Of a stretch of 64,000 nt of DNA, positions 24,341 to 37,329 are shown in pieces (position 1 is the stretch's first letter; every line of letters begins with the position of its first letter). Origin of the DNA: Brienomyrus brachyistius. Taxonomy: Eukaryota > Chordata > Actinopteri > Osteoglossiformes > Mormyridae. Both the position numbers and the translations under genes were made by a program. Location of the stretch: positions 27,623,920 to 27,687,919 of the forward strand of contig NC_064544.1 in the NCBI RefSeq assembly GCF_023856365.1, written 5' to 3'. The notes beneath the pieces are model-generated. The model saw nothing but the letters and a program-made list of their open reading frames with translations. It was not told where the DNA came from and did not search any database.

Positions 24341-24889
24341 GAATGAAAACTAGAATGTGGCGATGTGCAAACAAAAAACTCATATTATTCCGCTGCTGCA
24401 AGACGGCGGAGAGGTCAGGTTTTACAAAAATGCTACCTTGAAATTTGAAAATAAATTTTTTCCATCTGAAGAATTAATGTACAAAAGTGCATATAATTAA
24501 ACAACTGAATATAATTCTTAAATAAAATTGTGATCCGTCAGTTCTTTCAAGTAAGAGATAAATTGTTTGCACAAACTTGTGTGCTGCAGTGTAGCTGTAT
24601 ATAAGGGCTTTGTGGTCAGGGTGAGGACAGTGCGAAAAGCCTTCAATATTTTGGATCTGCCTTTATACTAGGTCTCACTGGCACACTGGTTTTCCGTAGC
24701 TGATTCCCCCCCACTCCCCAGCACAGAACACAGTGATTTTGGCTCATTTAGCCTGCTGACCTGACCCAGCTTCCCCGAAAGCGGACCTTTGGGCCCGCGA
24801 GCCACGTCGGAACCTGTCCAGCGGGCCGACACCTGAGACGTGTTTCCAGTTTCACTGCTGGCCTGCTCCTGTCCGCCACTCCCTTCGCT
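24341..24889. other. Intergenic, noncoding
   Basis: AT-rich to 24640, then mixed. No gene, repeat family or RNA was recognised. Confidence 0.6.
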
Positions 24890-25200
24890 TAGCGCTCAGC
24901 GTGGGTGGGAAGGCAGCTCGGGGATGTGGGGACCCTCACTTGCTGTTATTCCAGACTGGATCAACTTCCCCTGACCCCCACAGCCCCCCCGCGCCGCGTG
25001 GGTGGCGGGCTGGGGCTGCGGCCGTGGCTCGCGGTGCGTTACGCTCCACTGCGCCTCGCCCACCAGGTGGCCTTCGCACCCACTGTCTATGAAGCGCGTA
25101 AAGCAAACATTCACGGCGCGTGCGAGCAGCACCCTTTTTCCAGGGACGTGGGGGGGACTGGGAGGCTCGGTCTGCGGCTGGCGGGGGGGGGGGGGGGGGA
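24890..25200. promoter_or_regulatory. GC- and CpG-rich block with CTCF-like motif
   Basis: A short GC-rich island in AT-rich surroundings, ending in a G run at 25182-25199. CCACCAGGTGGCC at 25060-25072 fits the CTCF core. Overlapping ORFs on both strands appear to be composition artefacts. Confidence 0.4.
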
Positions 25201-26557
25201 GCTTGCACACTCTATTACAATGAGAGAAACAAGGCTTCAAAAACCATACTAAGTACAATTTACCTCTGGCTAACAAACACTACCTGCTTTAACCCTTTGA
25301 TGAAGTAGCTAATAAGGAATGGCCAATGAGAAGCAAGAACACATTTGACCGTAATTCCATCCATTGCAGAGTCTTGTTTCTCCCATCACTGTTTCTGAAG
25401 GGGGTTAAAATGCTGACATCCTTCTTTTAAACAATACAATGTAACTGCGGTACACAATGCCACAGAGGAGGTTGGTACTTGTCAATGATTGTCAAAGTGA
25501 TTATAATAATTGGTAATAATTACTCATTTGTTCATAAAACATATTTACGTTCCCCATTCTGCTTTTATTCCTGAAGGATGTGGACACGCCGAATGGTGAC
25601 TCAGCTTTTTAAATTTAGATTGCTTAAGTACTGCTGCTTGCATTCAGTTTTTCCTGTCATGTATTCATTTCGTGATGGTAGCTTTCACGCAGGAAGCTGT
25701 GTGTCAGCATTATAAATTCATTATTCAATCATTTTTCAGGGGTGAATTTGCGGGGGGTGGGGGGTGACAATGCAGTGCTGAATCTCCTGTCTTGACGTAT
25801 AAATGACATTACATTACATTACATTCACAGATTTCCAAATGCAATATTCCAAAACAGAAACTGGGAAGAACACCAAGACGGTCATGAGTCTCCTTCAGCA
25901 TAAGACTGACCTTAGAATTCACAACCGACATTCATTTTACACATCATTCCTGCTGTTTTGCAGTGAACCAAAGAGAAAAATTAACAAATAAATATATAAA
26001 TGTGAGTGCAGTTGCTGCCACTCTAGTTCTGTAAAGTTATTCTTTAATTAAAATATGTTTTAGGACTTCTCTTCCCGTAAAGATATAATTATCCATCTAA
26101 GGTTCTGCTCTTGTGCGTGCTTAGTTCCTGGCTTTATTATGGCAAATTACATAATAACAGACTTAAATAGCCTCTTAAAGCCTTTTTGCAGGCTTATACA
26201 TATGTATTAACTCATTTTACACATAATTATCAAAAAATAAACAAGATGGAATTTTGAATAGCGAAATGGAAAAAGCTATATAATTTAACGAGTGCAATCA
26301 TTAAATTTTTGATGCATTGAGTCACCTTTATTTGCTCTCTCTTGTTTTGACAGTATTGCTCCCACATTGCTTAGCCTTCTCCGCAGCGGAGCTGGGTGAG
26401 ATGCTCTGATTGCTTCTTTGCCACCTCTTCTCATTCCTGACTGGAAGTACACGCAGGTGACTGAACTTTTCTGGCCATCTGTGCTGACATCATAGCTGCA
26501 TTTTAAAGATAATGACTGGATCAGTCGCCTGTTCCGTGGACAAGCTCTAGTCTAAGG
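25201..26557. other. Intergenic, noncoding
   Basis: AT-rich. It contains (ACATT)n at about 25808-25826, the usual tail of a teleost tRNA SINE (TAAATGACATTACATT), with no head present. Nothing else was recognised. Confidence 0.6.
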
Positions 26558-26663
26558 CGGTGCTTCTCAACCCAGTCCAGAGGGTCCCAGCACACCTGAA
26601 CCAGATGGTCAAGGAGACTGAATACCTGGTACAGGTGTGTGGGGACTGGGCTGAGAAACACTG
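26558..26663. mobile_element. hAT-like foldback MITE (106 bp)
   Basis: It starts CGGTGCTTCTCAACCCAGTCC and ends GGACTGGGCTGAGAAACACTG, near-perfect inverted arms. The flanks are GTCTAAGG (26550) and GTCTGAAG (26664), an imperfect 8-bp target-site duplication as expected for hAT. A related end fragment lies at 11363-11395. Confidence 0.75.
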
Positions 26664-29183
26664 GTCTGAAGTAGGGTTAGATATCCAGTTAGGCACTGAG
26701 GCAGGAAGAATGCAATGTATGAACAGGAAAAAGTTGAATTTACATGGTTGGATGGAGAGAAGGAGAGGCTATTAATAGGGGTGAGAATCTGGTAACTTCC
26801 GTTCAACCTGTCCTACCCCTATCCTGTCTTTTCTGTTTGTTTGTTTTATGAGATCTAACAATGATTTTTATGTTCTTTTGAAAAGAAGATGAGAGCCACT
26901 TTTTCAAAGCCTTCTCCTGCTTCTTATATTCAGTGCTGTGTTTCCCGTGGTTGCTATCTGCCTTAGTTGTCTCACTCCTGCCGAGCGTCCAGCAGAAGTG
27001 TAGAACCAAACTCTCTCAACAGCTACAGGATTTCATTAGATTCTACCCCTTTTTTTAGGCCGTGGGTGCAGACGTTTCACAGCAGTGGGGGCTCTACATC
27101 ATAATATGAATCGTGACCGTTTTATGTTTCAGATGTATTCCTTCTCCTTAAATTCCAGATGAAACACAGGATAAATTTGCAGTCATTCTACTCAACTTTC
27201 ATAACAAAAAAAAACAGCAGTAACTAAACAGGATTCACAAGTCAGATGTACCTGTGACTCAGCTCCATGCACAGCCATGACATGCCAGCATGATTACTGG
27301 AAGGAAAGCATGGGCCTCACATGATGCCTGCGTACTACTTCCATGTAGGTCTTTAGCCCCGACTTTGCTGTTGAATCCTGTTTAGCTAAATTCTGTTCAG
27401 CTATGCTTCTGCTCTGCATGGGTAACTTCCTGTTCACAATGCTGAAGAGCGTTATCCAAATTCACATATTTCCCTTGGCATTTCCAACATACACAAATGA
27501 AACTTATTGATCTTAAACAGAAAAATGTTACTGTAGATCCACTTTCTTTTATGTTGAAGTCCAATGAAGTCCAAAATGAGAATTTGAGAGGGAAATTTTA
27601 AACATTACCCTAAGTCTAAGGCTATGAATCATGTTTGCCTCACAGAACTCCTGTTAGCATCCTGCTACTATTGCCTCTCTTCACCCATTTTAGTGTCTTT
27701 TGGGGGAATTTGGCAATAAACCCAATGACAACTGACAGGTTCTCTTGAGACCCCAACTTATGAAGTATGGCATGGAGAGCACAGACAATCTCACCCACAA
27801 ATGCAAAAAAACCACATGGCCTTCGAGATGGGCGATAATTGACAACCTGCTGCTTCATAGTCCTGAAAGATACATGAACCCATTTACCATTTTGGCTCCA
27901 TTATGATCCCGACATTGATTAAATGATTCTTTATAGAAAAACCATTGTTTTTTGTGACATGATTTCTACTGTCACAGCTGTCACTAACTGACAATGTTAA
28001 GGGCTCGGTAAAGTAATATAACCAAACTCCAACTCAAAAGGCAATTTTGCACAAGCTGGGCTGCTGTAATGCATTCACAGCTGAAACATCTCTCACCACC
28101 ACTGAAATTGTAGTGCCTTTTTCACTAGTGCAGTCAGAGATGAGAGAAGCTGCTACACTTATTTTTCATAAATAATCTCTAATTAATAATTGTTTTCTAA
28201 CTTGTATGAGACCTTTTCCAAGGCAATTAATACATCTATTTTTTTCTGGTAATAATGTGGTTTACATCTTCTTACCTTTCAGTGAAACCTTGTGAGCCAC
28301 TGTAACATAGGATTCATACAGATTGCAGACTGAAAAATATTTTCTCTAGTTTGCCAGTAATTGTTTTCCCCTCCTTCTGGCATCTTTTTACTAAATTTTA
28401 TTTTATATTCTCAGTTTATCGTGTCCTCTCCATAAAAAAAAGGACATGGCTTAAAATAAATGTTTTAAAACACGATTTGAAAAAATAAAATCAAACTGCC
28501 ACAGTCCTTTGCATTTTGTGATTTAACATCCCCGGTCATTTGAAGTCCTATTGAACTTTTTTCATTTTTGTGTCCAGTCCACTAATGAGGCTCAATATTT
28601 AAGAAAGAAAAAGAAAAAAACACAATATCCTTTATTTCACCTCTATAAAAAACAAAACCAGAAGGAATACATTGAAGAAATGTCAAAAATAATATTGTTC
28701 ATCTTTATGGCCATGATTAATGTTTTTCATAAAACAAATTCGTTTACATGGGTGTATTAAAGAAAGGCTGCAGTCTTCCTCTCACTGTTTTACTCATTTC
28801 ATTACTAACCTGGTTTCCTTTCATTATTTCCATAATGCAGTTTTGTGACCTTATAAACTCTACGTTTTTTGACTTATTTTCTTAAAAGAACATATTTCTA
28901 ATGTTTCAGACCATAGATAATTTCCAGACTTCAGGGTAGGTTTGCAAGTTATGTGAATTATGGTCACTGTAACATTTTCAAGGAATACATAATCACAATA
29001 TCGTTATTAACTTTTACATTTTATACCTCAAATCACATCCTGTTTTCATAAAATTCTTCATTTATAATTGCTCATTCATTGACTGAGATTTTCATTTTAA
29101 TGATAATAGGGCTGAACAAAAGTTTGAAGGATGAATATCAGCTGCTATTTTTGACGACCATGATTTGAGAAAAAGGAAATATG
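26664..29183. other. Intergenic, noncoding
   Basis: AT-rich, with short ORFs that show no family resemblance. No repeat was recognised with confidence. Confidence 0.55.
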
Positions 29184-29678
29184 TGCAGTGCCGGTCAAAA
29201 GTTTGGATACGCCACGCTGCCTACAAAGGAGAGCGATAGTGTCGCATCACATGACTTGGCCACCTGACCAAACTCAGCAGAAATGGTTTTGGTGGAGTTT
29301 GACCAGAGAGTGAAGAATAAGTGGCTGCATGTGGCAACTCCTTCAGGAGAGTGGAAAAAGCATCCGAGGAGGCCACCTCAGGAACTTGGCATAGAGGAGG
29401 CAGTAGGGCCAGCCGGTCCCTTGATTAATTGGGGTTAACGGCCTTGCGCAAGGGCCCAGTGGTGGCGTCACTATGGCGACTGCGTGATTTGAACCAACAA
29501 CCCGCGTTTTCTCAAAGTACAGTTTTTTTTGTTTAGTACTTTTTTGATCAGTACATAATTCCGAATATGTTGTTTTATAGTTATGCTGTTATATGACCTT
29601 TATGATTCTTCTGGAATTTACATAGTACAAATAAACCTTTCTGCGTGTGAATGTGCTCAACCTTTTGACTTGTGCTGT
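29184..29678. mobile_element. Tc1/mariner-like remnant
   Basis: The left end CAGTGCCGGTCAAAAGTTTG and right end CCTTTTGACTTGTGCTGTA are inverted copies of the typical fish Tc1-like terminus. Inside, TGGTGGAGTTTGACCAGAGAG and the following 100 bases resemble the 3' part of a Tc1 transposase gene, but no long frame remains. The centre (about 29400-29510) is replaced or interrupted by a SINE piece. Confidence 0.75.
29400..29510 (-). repeat. SINE fragment inside the Tc1 remnant
   Basis: The minus strand contains GGTTGTTGGTTCAAATCACGC (B-box-like) and TTGCGCAAGGCCGTTAACCCC, matching the head and body words of teleost tRNA SINEs. Confidence 0.6.
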
Positions 29679-31079
29679 AATTCCAATGGACTCATAATCT
29701 CTTGACATTCTAATATACACATAAATAGATTGTGTTACGATGCATACTGTAACCATAAGGTTAAGCTAGCAGGTGCAGATTTGAAGTTTGATAGTACCCA
29801 AGATCAGCTGAGGTTCACTCACAGCAGGTTCTCTGTTAGGCCAACCACTGTGATTAGGGCTTACGCTGATTCCCAAGACTTTCCTAAGTCTTTCATCTAA
29901 TGCCCCACGTGGGCACAAAGCCAGGGAGGTCTATTGGTCTGCCTAGATACAGACGTAAACAAAACACAGTGATTGTTTGAAAAACCTCACGGCAAATTAT
30001 ATTATGCTATAATTACGATATGATGCATTTTTATTAGAATTTTATATGATTTCTCATGTTTAATCTTGTGCCATAAGATGATGACATTTGTATCATTTGT
30101 AACTCTCACGGGTCTTATACTCATCTAAAACTCTGTCTTTCTAAGTTTCCTCCCTTTTAATGTCCCATTGCAGAATTATTCCTGTTCCGATCACCAGTAA
30201 ACAGACGGCAAAGACCAACACACGCCCTGACAGCTCTAGCCTCTCACCAAGTTGCCTTGGTAGCCATGGTTCCCTTTAGAACAGTCCTGAGTTTCTTTCG
30301 CACTTTTAAGACCTTTTCTAACTGGAAGGAAACGTAATTAGTGAGAACTGGGACACCGGAACCTTTTCAGAGCTGATTGCGCACAATGAGTCAGACTATC
30401 GTACATTTCATACCTGGGCGCCTTAGTCTTAGTGCATATCCATTTTTATACTCAGTGATTCAACCAAGAGGCTTGCGGTGACATTTCCAGTAAAAGTCAT
30501 TGCAAGTATTACAACTACTGATGTTACAGCCATGCAGTGCAAATAAGCGACAGGAGTGCAGTGTGATTGTGTATTAAACTGAGAAAGTCTTTGTGATATA
30601 TTTTCGAAAATGTTCATAAAAACAAGCTACTCAAATATTAGCCAAAAGTATGAATAGTTTTCATTTGAAATAATCATTTGCAGTTGCTAATGTCAGCAAA
30701 ATGTCTATTTAATGGGTTATTGGGGTTTGAGAACAGTATTGTGAACGCGAGTTTTATAAATTGTAACATGTCAAAACAAGTTAAAGGCTCTTAAACCCAC
30801 AATGTTTAATGTGGCACTGGAATTCAAAAACTGTGGCCTTGGTTTTTTTAACATTGCACCTACACACATAACACTCTCTCTATACACACACACACATATA
30901 CATATATATACAAACGGGTCTGATCATTGTACGAATTTCACTCTTAGTCGGGTGTATGAGCACCCCTCTCTGGCAAAAAAACCTCCAGGACAAACCTACC
31001 TGTATTTTTAATGAGTTGAGGGAAAAAGTTTTCTTGTGCCAGGAATTCAACAATACTGAGCTCCTGAACTGAGGAACAG
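29679..31079. other. Intergenic, noncoding
   Basis: AT-rich. (CA)n and (TA)n runs at about 30884-30912 are the only structures recognised. Confidence 0.6.
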
Positions 31080-31560
31080 AAATTAGGCACAGTCTAAAGG
31101 AAAAAGAAAATTAACCTAAATAACAGCAGTAAAAGGTTTTGCTGCCATATTCCACAGAGTTCCTTTATGGTTGCCTTTGTAGACCCAGCCGAAGAAGCTT
31201 TGCCCGGTTTAGCCCTTCCTTCTCCCTCGTTCCTGGTGGCCTTTTTCAGCCTGCCTCCTCTCAGATGGTGATAAATGTCAGCATTATTTAAGGGCCGTGG
31301 CCCTTGCGCGCTGGGAGATCGCCAGGGCAAGCCAAAGAGTGGTACCAGGTCTGCGCTAAAGCCCCCAAAAATTGTCCTTACATCATTGGTTTGCTGGGTG
31401 GTAAAGTTTTGTGGTTCGCAACTAGCAATCTTTTAATTAGGTTGCTATGCGGGCACGGCACTCCGCCAAGATCTGAATCCGTTGATCCTTTATTAGGGCC
31501 ATCGTTACAGCAAGGTACTGTTTTATTGGCGTGTCATAATACTTGTGTTATGAGGTAGAC
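31080..31560. promoter_or_regulatory. Candidate conserved noncoding block
   Basis: Complex, balanced-composition sequence with homeodomain-type TTTTAATTAGG and a CCATATTCC word, and no repeat similarity. It stands out from the flanking AT-rich DNA. Function and conservation were not tested. Confidence 0.3.
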
Positions 31561-32253
31561 ATATAAAGATTACCATGGCTATTAAAGAAAAAGCAGATAT
31601 TTCTTGTTTTACATAGGATTTGGTTCTGATTAGCTCAATGATCAAAACAGATTTAGACATAAATGTTGGACCAAACTCCACTACGCATTTTTCTGTTCTG
31701 CTTAATGGAACTGATTATACTGTCAAGGTCATGCTGATCTACAGCGCAGGGCACTGGAAAGGACCCTGGTCTATTGCATACCACTCATACATTCAACGCA
31801 AGGGCAACTAACTATCACCAATTCATCAGCCCCACATGGCTTTGGACGGTCCACAAAAATTCGGGGAATGGAAACGTGCAGAGAACAGAGAGGACGTAGG
31901 CCAGCTGTGCCAAGCTCTGGAAAACGGTTCCCCAGTTCCGGTACTGGAGGGTAAGTTTACAACACAGACTGCAGATTTCCCTGCTCAGACACATCAACTA
32001 AAGCTGGTAATTAAACGTGTTTGAGGACGGAAATCTGCAGTATGTGTTCGATTCTGGTCCTCCTGGACCAGAACTGGGGAACTCGGCTGTAGAACCTGAA
32101 GCTGTATAGTAGTTTCTGTGTTTACATTTGTTCTGTTTGGTGCTGGATGCATTGACCACATGGGACATTAGGAGACATTATAGCTACACAGCCCTCGGGT
32201 TGATGCTTATCTATCTACACCTCAGCTCACAGCTTCTACTCGCAAACCCGCTG
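31561..32253. other. Intergenic, noncoding
   Basis: No gene was recognised. GCGCAGGGCACTGG near 31744 resembles an L2/SINE tail. Confidence 0.55.
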
Positions 32254-32515
32254 ATCTTTATTGCTCTAATAATAATAATAATAATCGGTACTTTATTGAT
32301 CCCTGTAGGGAAATTGTCTTTACGCCTCCCACAACTTCCTCTTTTTTTTTCATAGAGGAAGTTGTCTGCAAAGGGCTGCCACTCGTAGCAGCGCCCAGGG
32401 AGCTGGGGGTTAAGGGCCTTGCTCAAGGACCCACAGGCTGAGGCAGGGTTTGAACCTGCGACCTTCTGATTACAGGCACACAGGCTTAGCCCACAGAGCC
32501 ACATGCTGCTACCCA
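32254..32515 (-). repeat. tRNA-derived SINE with (AAT)n tail
   Basis: The minus strand starts GGGTAGCAGCATGTGGCTCTG, followed by GAAGGTCGCAGGTTCAAACC (B-box), CAAGGCCCTTAACCCCC, and ends GGGATCAATAAAGTACC with an (ATT)n run. A 5'-truncated relative lies at 47226-47376. Confidence 0.8.
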
Positions 32516-33929
32516 ATCCCCCAGCTAGATGAAATGCAGGAAGGTCCAACATCACAACTCTTTTGGATTGTTCAAAACATGCATTTCTAATCTCTTTCTA
32601 ATTAAACTAGACAGTGCTTCGCCTTGGGACGGCTTAAATTATCATGGTGTCCTACACAGGTACAGCAATCAGAAAGCCCTGGTACGTTTTTATATTGAGT
32701 AGCATTTAGAGCATTTAGAAAAACTCATTTCAAGGTCATCTGGAAGGTCAGGGAAACCTCTCTGGCCTGTGAGAGTGCTGTTTACTTTGGTGGGCCTGTT
32801 ATTCCTCATTAATACAAACTGGCCCCACTGGATTTCTGCAGTTTCCACAATCTTCAAGAAAACTGTGACCTCATCACTTGACAGACAGCACCCCCTCTGC
32901 CGACCTCCCACCTTGCCATCATCCCCACAACCCATCCTACATTCGCGTTCCTCTCAGGCAGTTGCAGACTCCCCACACGCTGATTTTGGATGACCCCCTG
33001 AAAGCTGTATGTGTTGTGGTTTTGGAGATCAACTTCTGTGTAATTTCAGCTGTAAATATTCTGAGCAGCCAACCTTCAAATTTTTAATGTCCTTTCAATC
33101 CCTATGATAAAATAAATTCCACATTTACGGAGGCTGTTGATCCGGCTAGGCTGTAATTTAGTGGACAATCCTCAACGTATTTTTGTTGGTGAGCTTTTGA
33201 ACTCTTTTGGTTTGAAAAATTAATTGATTTTTCCATAGATGCATCTAAGAAAAAAAGGAAACCCCACATTTTCCATTTTTCATCCATCTTCTCATCCCTT
33301 TCTGACCAAACGAAATCCGGACCTGCTAACAAAACTGACTTAACATTTTTTTTTAATGTCTAAATCTTACCTTCATTAAAGGCACTTTAATAAAAACAAA
33401 GATTTATAGTTTTTATACTTTTAACAACTGATGTGATTTTATTAAACGAAAAAAACCAAAACAGCAAAAACACGCATATATGCGCAAGGAAACAGGCCCA
33501 GTAGCCGGAAATTCAAGAAATAGTTTTCTCTGGACTCTTTAAACAAATGCCGAAAAACAAACAGAGAGAAACAGAAAAAGGAAAAAGAATGAAATGGTCG
33601 CCAAGGGGGTTATGTTATCAACAAAAAATCACATTAAATATGGAAGACTTTAGTTCATAAAAGTGAGGCACTGGGTCTAATTCTGTTAAGGTTACGCCGC
33701 AGGAGAGGAAATCATTGCCTAAGAGGCTTGGGGTGTTTTATTAATTGTTTTTGACAAAGAGTATGAAACGTTAAGGAGTTGTGACTTGTATTTATCATAT
33801 ACCACTTGAAATTCAGGATATATACTAATGTTCTATCTCTTATCGAAGAATGAATGAATAAATACGACTTAAGGAGAGTCTCTTTAATAAATGTTGAAAT
33901 GAAATGTCAGAATGTGTGTAGCCATTTCC
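32516..33929. other. Intergenic, noncoding
   Basis: It contains a direct repeat of AGGTCA with six-base spacing at 32733-32750. The remainder is AT-rich with nothing recognised. Confidence 0.55.
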
Positions 33930-34650
33930 TTTAAACGCTTATGGTTAATGACCAATGCGAATAGGCGTGTCAGATAGCGTAAATTGATTTAAGGGGAGGT
34001 TAATGCTAATTAAATGGGCAGCCAGCCTTAGGCCTAACCGGTCAGCATCACAATTAGTTTGCCAGTGGCTCGGAGTAACTTTTATGAGTCTGGACTTGCC
34101 GGCAGCGTCTGCATAGCCAGAAGCAAAGATCAGAAGCCCAATCGCCCATAGAGATGCCTCCCACTGATTGGCTGACGTGATGATTGGCAGCCTCCCGGGC
34201 CACATCTTCAACCACCTTTATGTGTCCGGATCTTAGCTCAACCCCCTCACCGGATCCAGTGAACATCCGCATGACGTTTCTGCTGCGTTTTCCCGCCCTC
34301 TTGGGTCCTCGCGGTTTGCGTGCATCCAGAGGAGAGAAGCCGGCAGACCGCCTCTGCCACCGTGGTGACAGGCGAAGGGCTGGGTCCCAGCTCACAATGG
34401 TAGCCTTTGTCAGCCCCAATCAAAGCCACATGTAAGGCGAATACCTGAGTGTTATTTTTAGCTGTAAAAGACAATGATGCCATTGTGTGGGCCCAGCTTG
34501 CCGCAAGGGGCGGGGCCCATTCATATGATTCAAACGCAGCTTTATAATAAAAGCCCCAGTCCACGCTGTGCTGATTTGCCAAAGGCTCGCCTCACAGACA
34601 ATTATGTAAAGCTCAATCCCTTCATTTCGTCCTTCTGCAGGAATAAAACC
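33930..34650. promoter_or_regulatory. Candidate conserved noncoding block
   Basis: A 700-base stretch of complex unique sequence with TGCTAATTAAATGG, repeated TGATTGG words, and a TTTATAATAAAAGC word. It is one of the least repeat-like stretches in the downstream interval. Overlapping ORFs on both strands have no recognisable domain. Confidence 0.35.
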
Positions 34651-36099
34651 CTGGAAAAAAATTAACCGACTTGACGTTTTTACGTTCGTGCCGCTTGATG
34701 CCAGAGCCCAAAATCTGTCAGCCTGATGCTATAGAATTGGACGTCTTTTACTATTGTTTTTGTTGTCAACCCCCACGCCCCCCCCCAAGCCCCCATTTAT
34801 GCTTTTCTGTTTCTGGTTTATGCCACAGCCTACTAGTACGTTAAAGAGTAATGTTTTTATACGTTCTGCTAAGAGGCAGAGGGTGTGGGAGACACAGCCA
34901 GACACCCACACTATGGCCCTACAAACGCTTCATTTTCGGCCTGTTTGGAAAGAGCAGCACTGACACAGTCAGGTTTCTGCACAGAACCCAGTGCTGTTCT
35001 GGCATCCAGCAGTGACCTGGCATGCTTTCCGGGGTGTTCCCCAGCCGGGTGACCTGCACTTCCTGGGATTGGCTCCCTGCCCAACACGACCCTCTGTTGG
35101 CATAGCAGTACAGAATATGAATGGACAGGCAGATATGCTGAACAAATTTATACTTTATATTTGTATATAGTCAAAATATATAGTCAATGTTCTTTCCCTT
35201 AGCGATGACTTGTGCGCTCTGCTTAGTTCTGAATGGTTTTCTTTCTTTAAAATTGGGCCTCAGTCCAGGTCTGGTCCATCCTATGGGCGACATACTGCAA
35301 GCGGCAACATCTGAGGGGCGCCGACTTGCCAGCCAATTTCATTTGCCTCAGACAGGGGGCGCCAGTGAGGATGCTCGCCTAAAGTGCCACATCGGCCCCC
35401 AGGTTTGTTCCAATTCAGTAAATATTTAGGCCTGACCATTATGTCGAACGGAGACCCACCTGTAAGACTGAAAACACAGCAACGGAAAGTACGGCTCGAA
35501 ATAGCGTGGGAAGATTTTAAAGAATTACTGAAAATGAATGGGTTTCGTGTTTGAAGGAATTCGATTTGCTGGTGATTTTTAAAGATCCAATATGTGTATG
35601 TGTATATGTGGAGTGGGTGGGGGTACGAAAGGTAAATTCAGCTGTAAAATGTTTCATAATGATTAATATTCTTCTTCTTATTATTATTATTATTAGTAAT
35701 AGTAGTAGTAGTGTGTTACTATTATTATTGTTAGCATCAAAATCATCATTTCCTGTGTAAGGGAACAGAACACGGACTTACTGTTGAGTCATGGTGCTAC
35801 CGGGCCAGCTTGACTAGAGAGGGAACGTGTCCTAGCCTTTGATGTCGCATTAAATGCTGCTGTAAAGAGGGATGAATTAATCGCTCCAGTAGAAAGACAG
35901 GCTTGGAAGGGGGGGGCTCTTTAGTCCTATTTCCATGTACAGTGTTCATTTTCCACTCAAGTCTCTAATTAGGACCAACAATTATTTTCATACCTACCAG
36001 GACCCCCACACCCACCCTTCACTCACAGTAGATCGGGCCACTTACCCCCCCACTGAGCAAGAAGTGCCGAAAGCATGTCATTATTCTAACACTTTTTTC
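34651..36099. other. Intergenic, noncoding
   Basis: Contains a C-run (34780-34788) and (TTA/TAG)n at about 35678-35735. No gene was recognised. Confidence 0.55.
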
Positions 36100-36560
36100 A
36101 CGCATTTTCCCCCCTTGCTTTGCTGGGTTTATGTGACTCTTGTAAACCCATTACAGTGGCTCGTAAGGAGCTGTTTCCAATCAAAAAAAGGACATTTTCC
36201 CACGTAGGCGCGGAGTCCTCCCCTGCATTTCCCTTTTTTATTGGATTTTTTGAGCTTTTCTTTGTGGCCGCTGCGCCCCGCTGCCACAGCAATGCTTTTT
36301 CCATATTGGAGTGACGCTAAAGGGAAACGCTTCAAAGTGTCGCGGTGACCCCCAGGCCCCGCCTGGACCCGGTTCCACCAATGGGGCCGCCCCTCCAGAA
36401 CCAGAATCGAGTGCTCCGTGGACCAGGAAAGCCCTGTGAGCCGTACTGGGAGGCCAGCCCAAAGATTCGCATAAATACTGAGGCACGGTTGCAGCCGCTG
36501 GCACATCTATTTTATTTTTTCTCATCTTGGTATCGCGAGTCTGTTTCTTCTTTCTTTTAA
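36100..36560. promoter_or_regulatory. Candidate conserved noncoding block
   Basis: Complex unique sequence of mixed composition, including TTTTTTATTGG, CATAAATACTGAGGC and several CpG sites. It has ORFs on both strands but no splice-flanked coding signal. Confidence 0.3.
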
Positions 36561-37329
36561 TGTAGCTTTCAGCCTGTGCCAGGGGCGACATACTTATGAA
36601 AGTCATATGGCACCAGAATGACCCCGGAGCAGCAGCCTTCCAACATGAGGTCCTAAGTTCACTGCTGTCAGATGTTTTATTTCCATGCTGGATGTGAAAC
36701 CCCTCAGTCGGGAATCAAAGTCTTTTTTTTTGTATTTTTACAAGCGTGTCACATTTATCCATGACTAACTTCTCTGCCACTCACACCACCAGAACTAGAT
36801 ATAGTTTATAATTACTGTAATAGCAGCAATCAGAGGAGTATTAGTATATGACTTATTGTCATTTGCTGATAACAAATCAGAACGTTGGCCAAGCTTGACC
36901 AGGATTCCCCAGAGTTTGTGACCAGAAAGTAAACATGCGGAAATTCCCTGTTCCCCTTCTAAAATCACCAGGAAACATTTTTGTCAGAAACATCGGTTGC
37001 ATTCCCTACATAATACATTCCGACTCTGTATTCCAGCCTGAAATATGTCACGGCTCCTTTAATAGGCAGCCATACAAAAGGCTGCAGGAAGAACTAGCAG
37101 AAGAGAACTAAAATGTTTACAGGAGAACAAGAGAGCTACAAGACAAAGGCTGAAATACTGATGAGTGTAATGCGATAAATGATAGGACCAAAAAACGTCC
37201 CGGAGGATGGATCCTTGGCCCCAGAGAGGACACTGCCTCAGGCTTCTCGCTCTACTCTCCTGGCCCTGCACTGGGAATTTCATGTCCTCCAGCAGAGATA
37301 TATGATTGATATTGGCAGCCAAAAAGCAG
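36561..37329. other. Intergenic, noncoding
   Basis: Nothing recognised beyond ordinary unique sequence. Confidence 0.55.
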
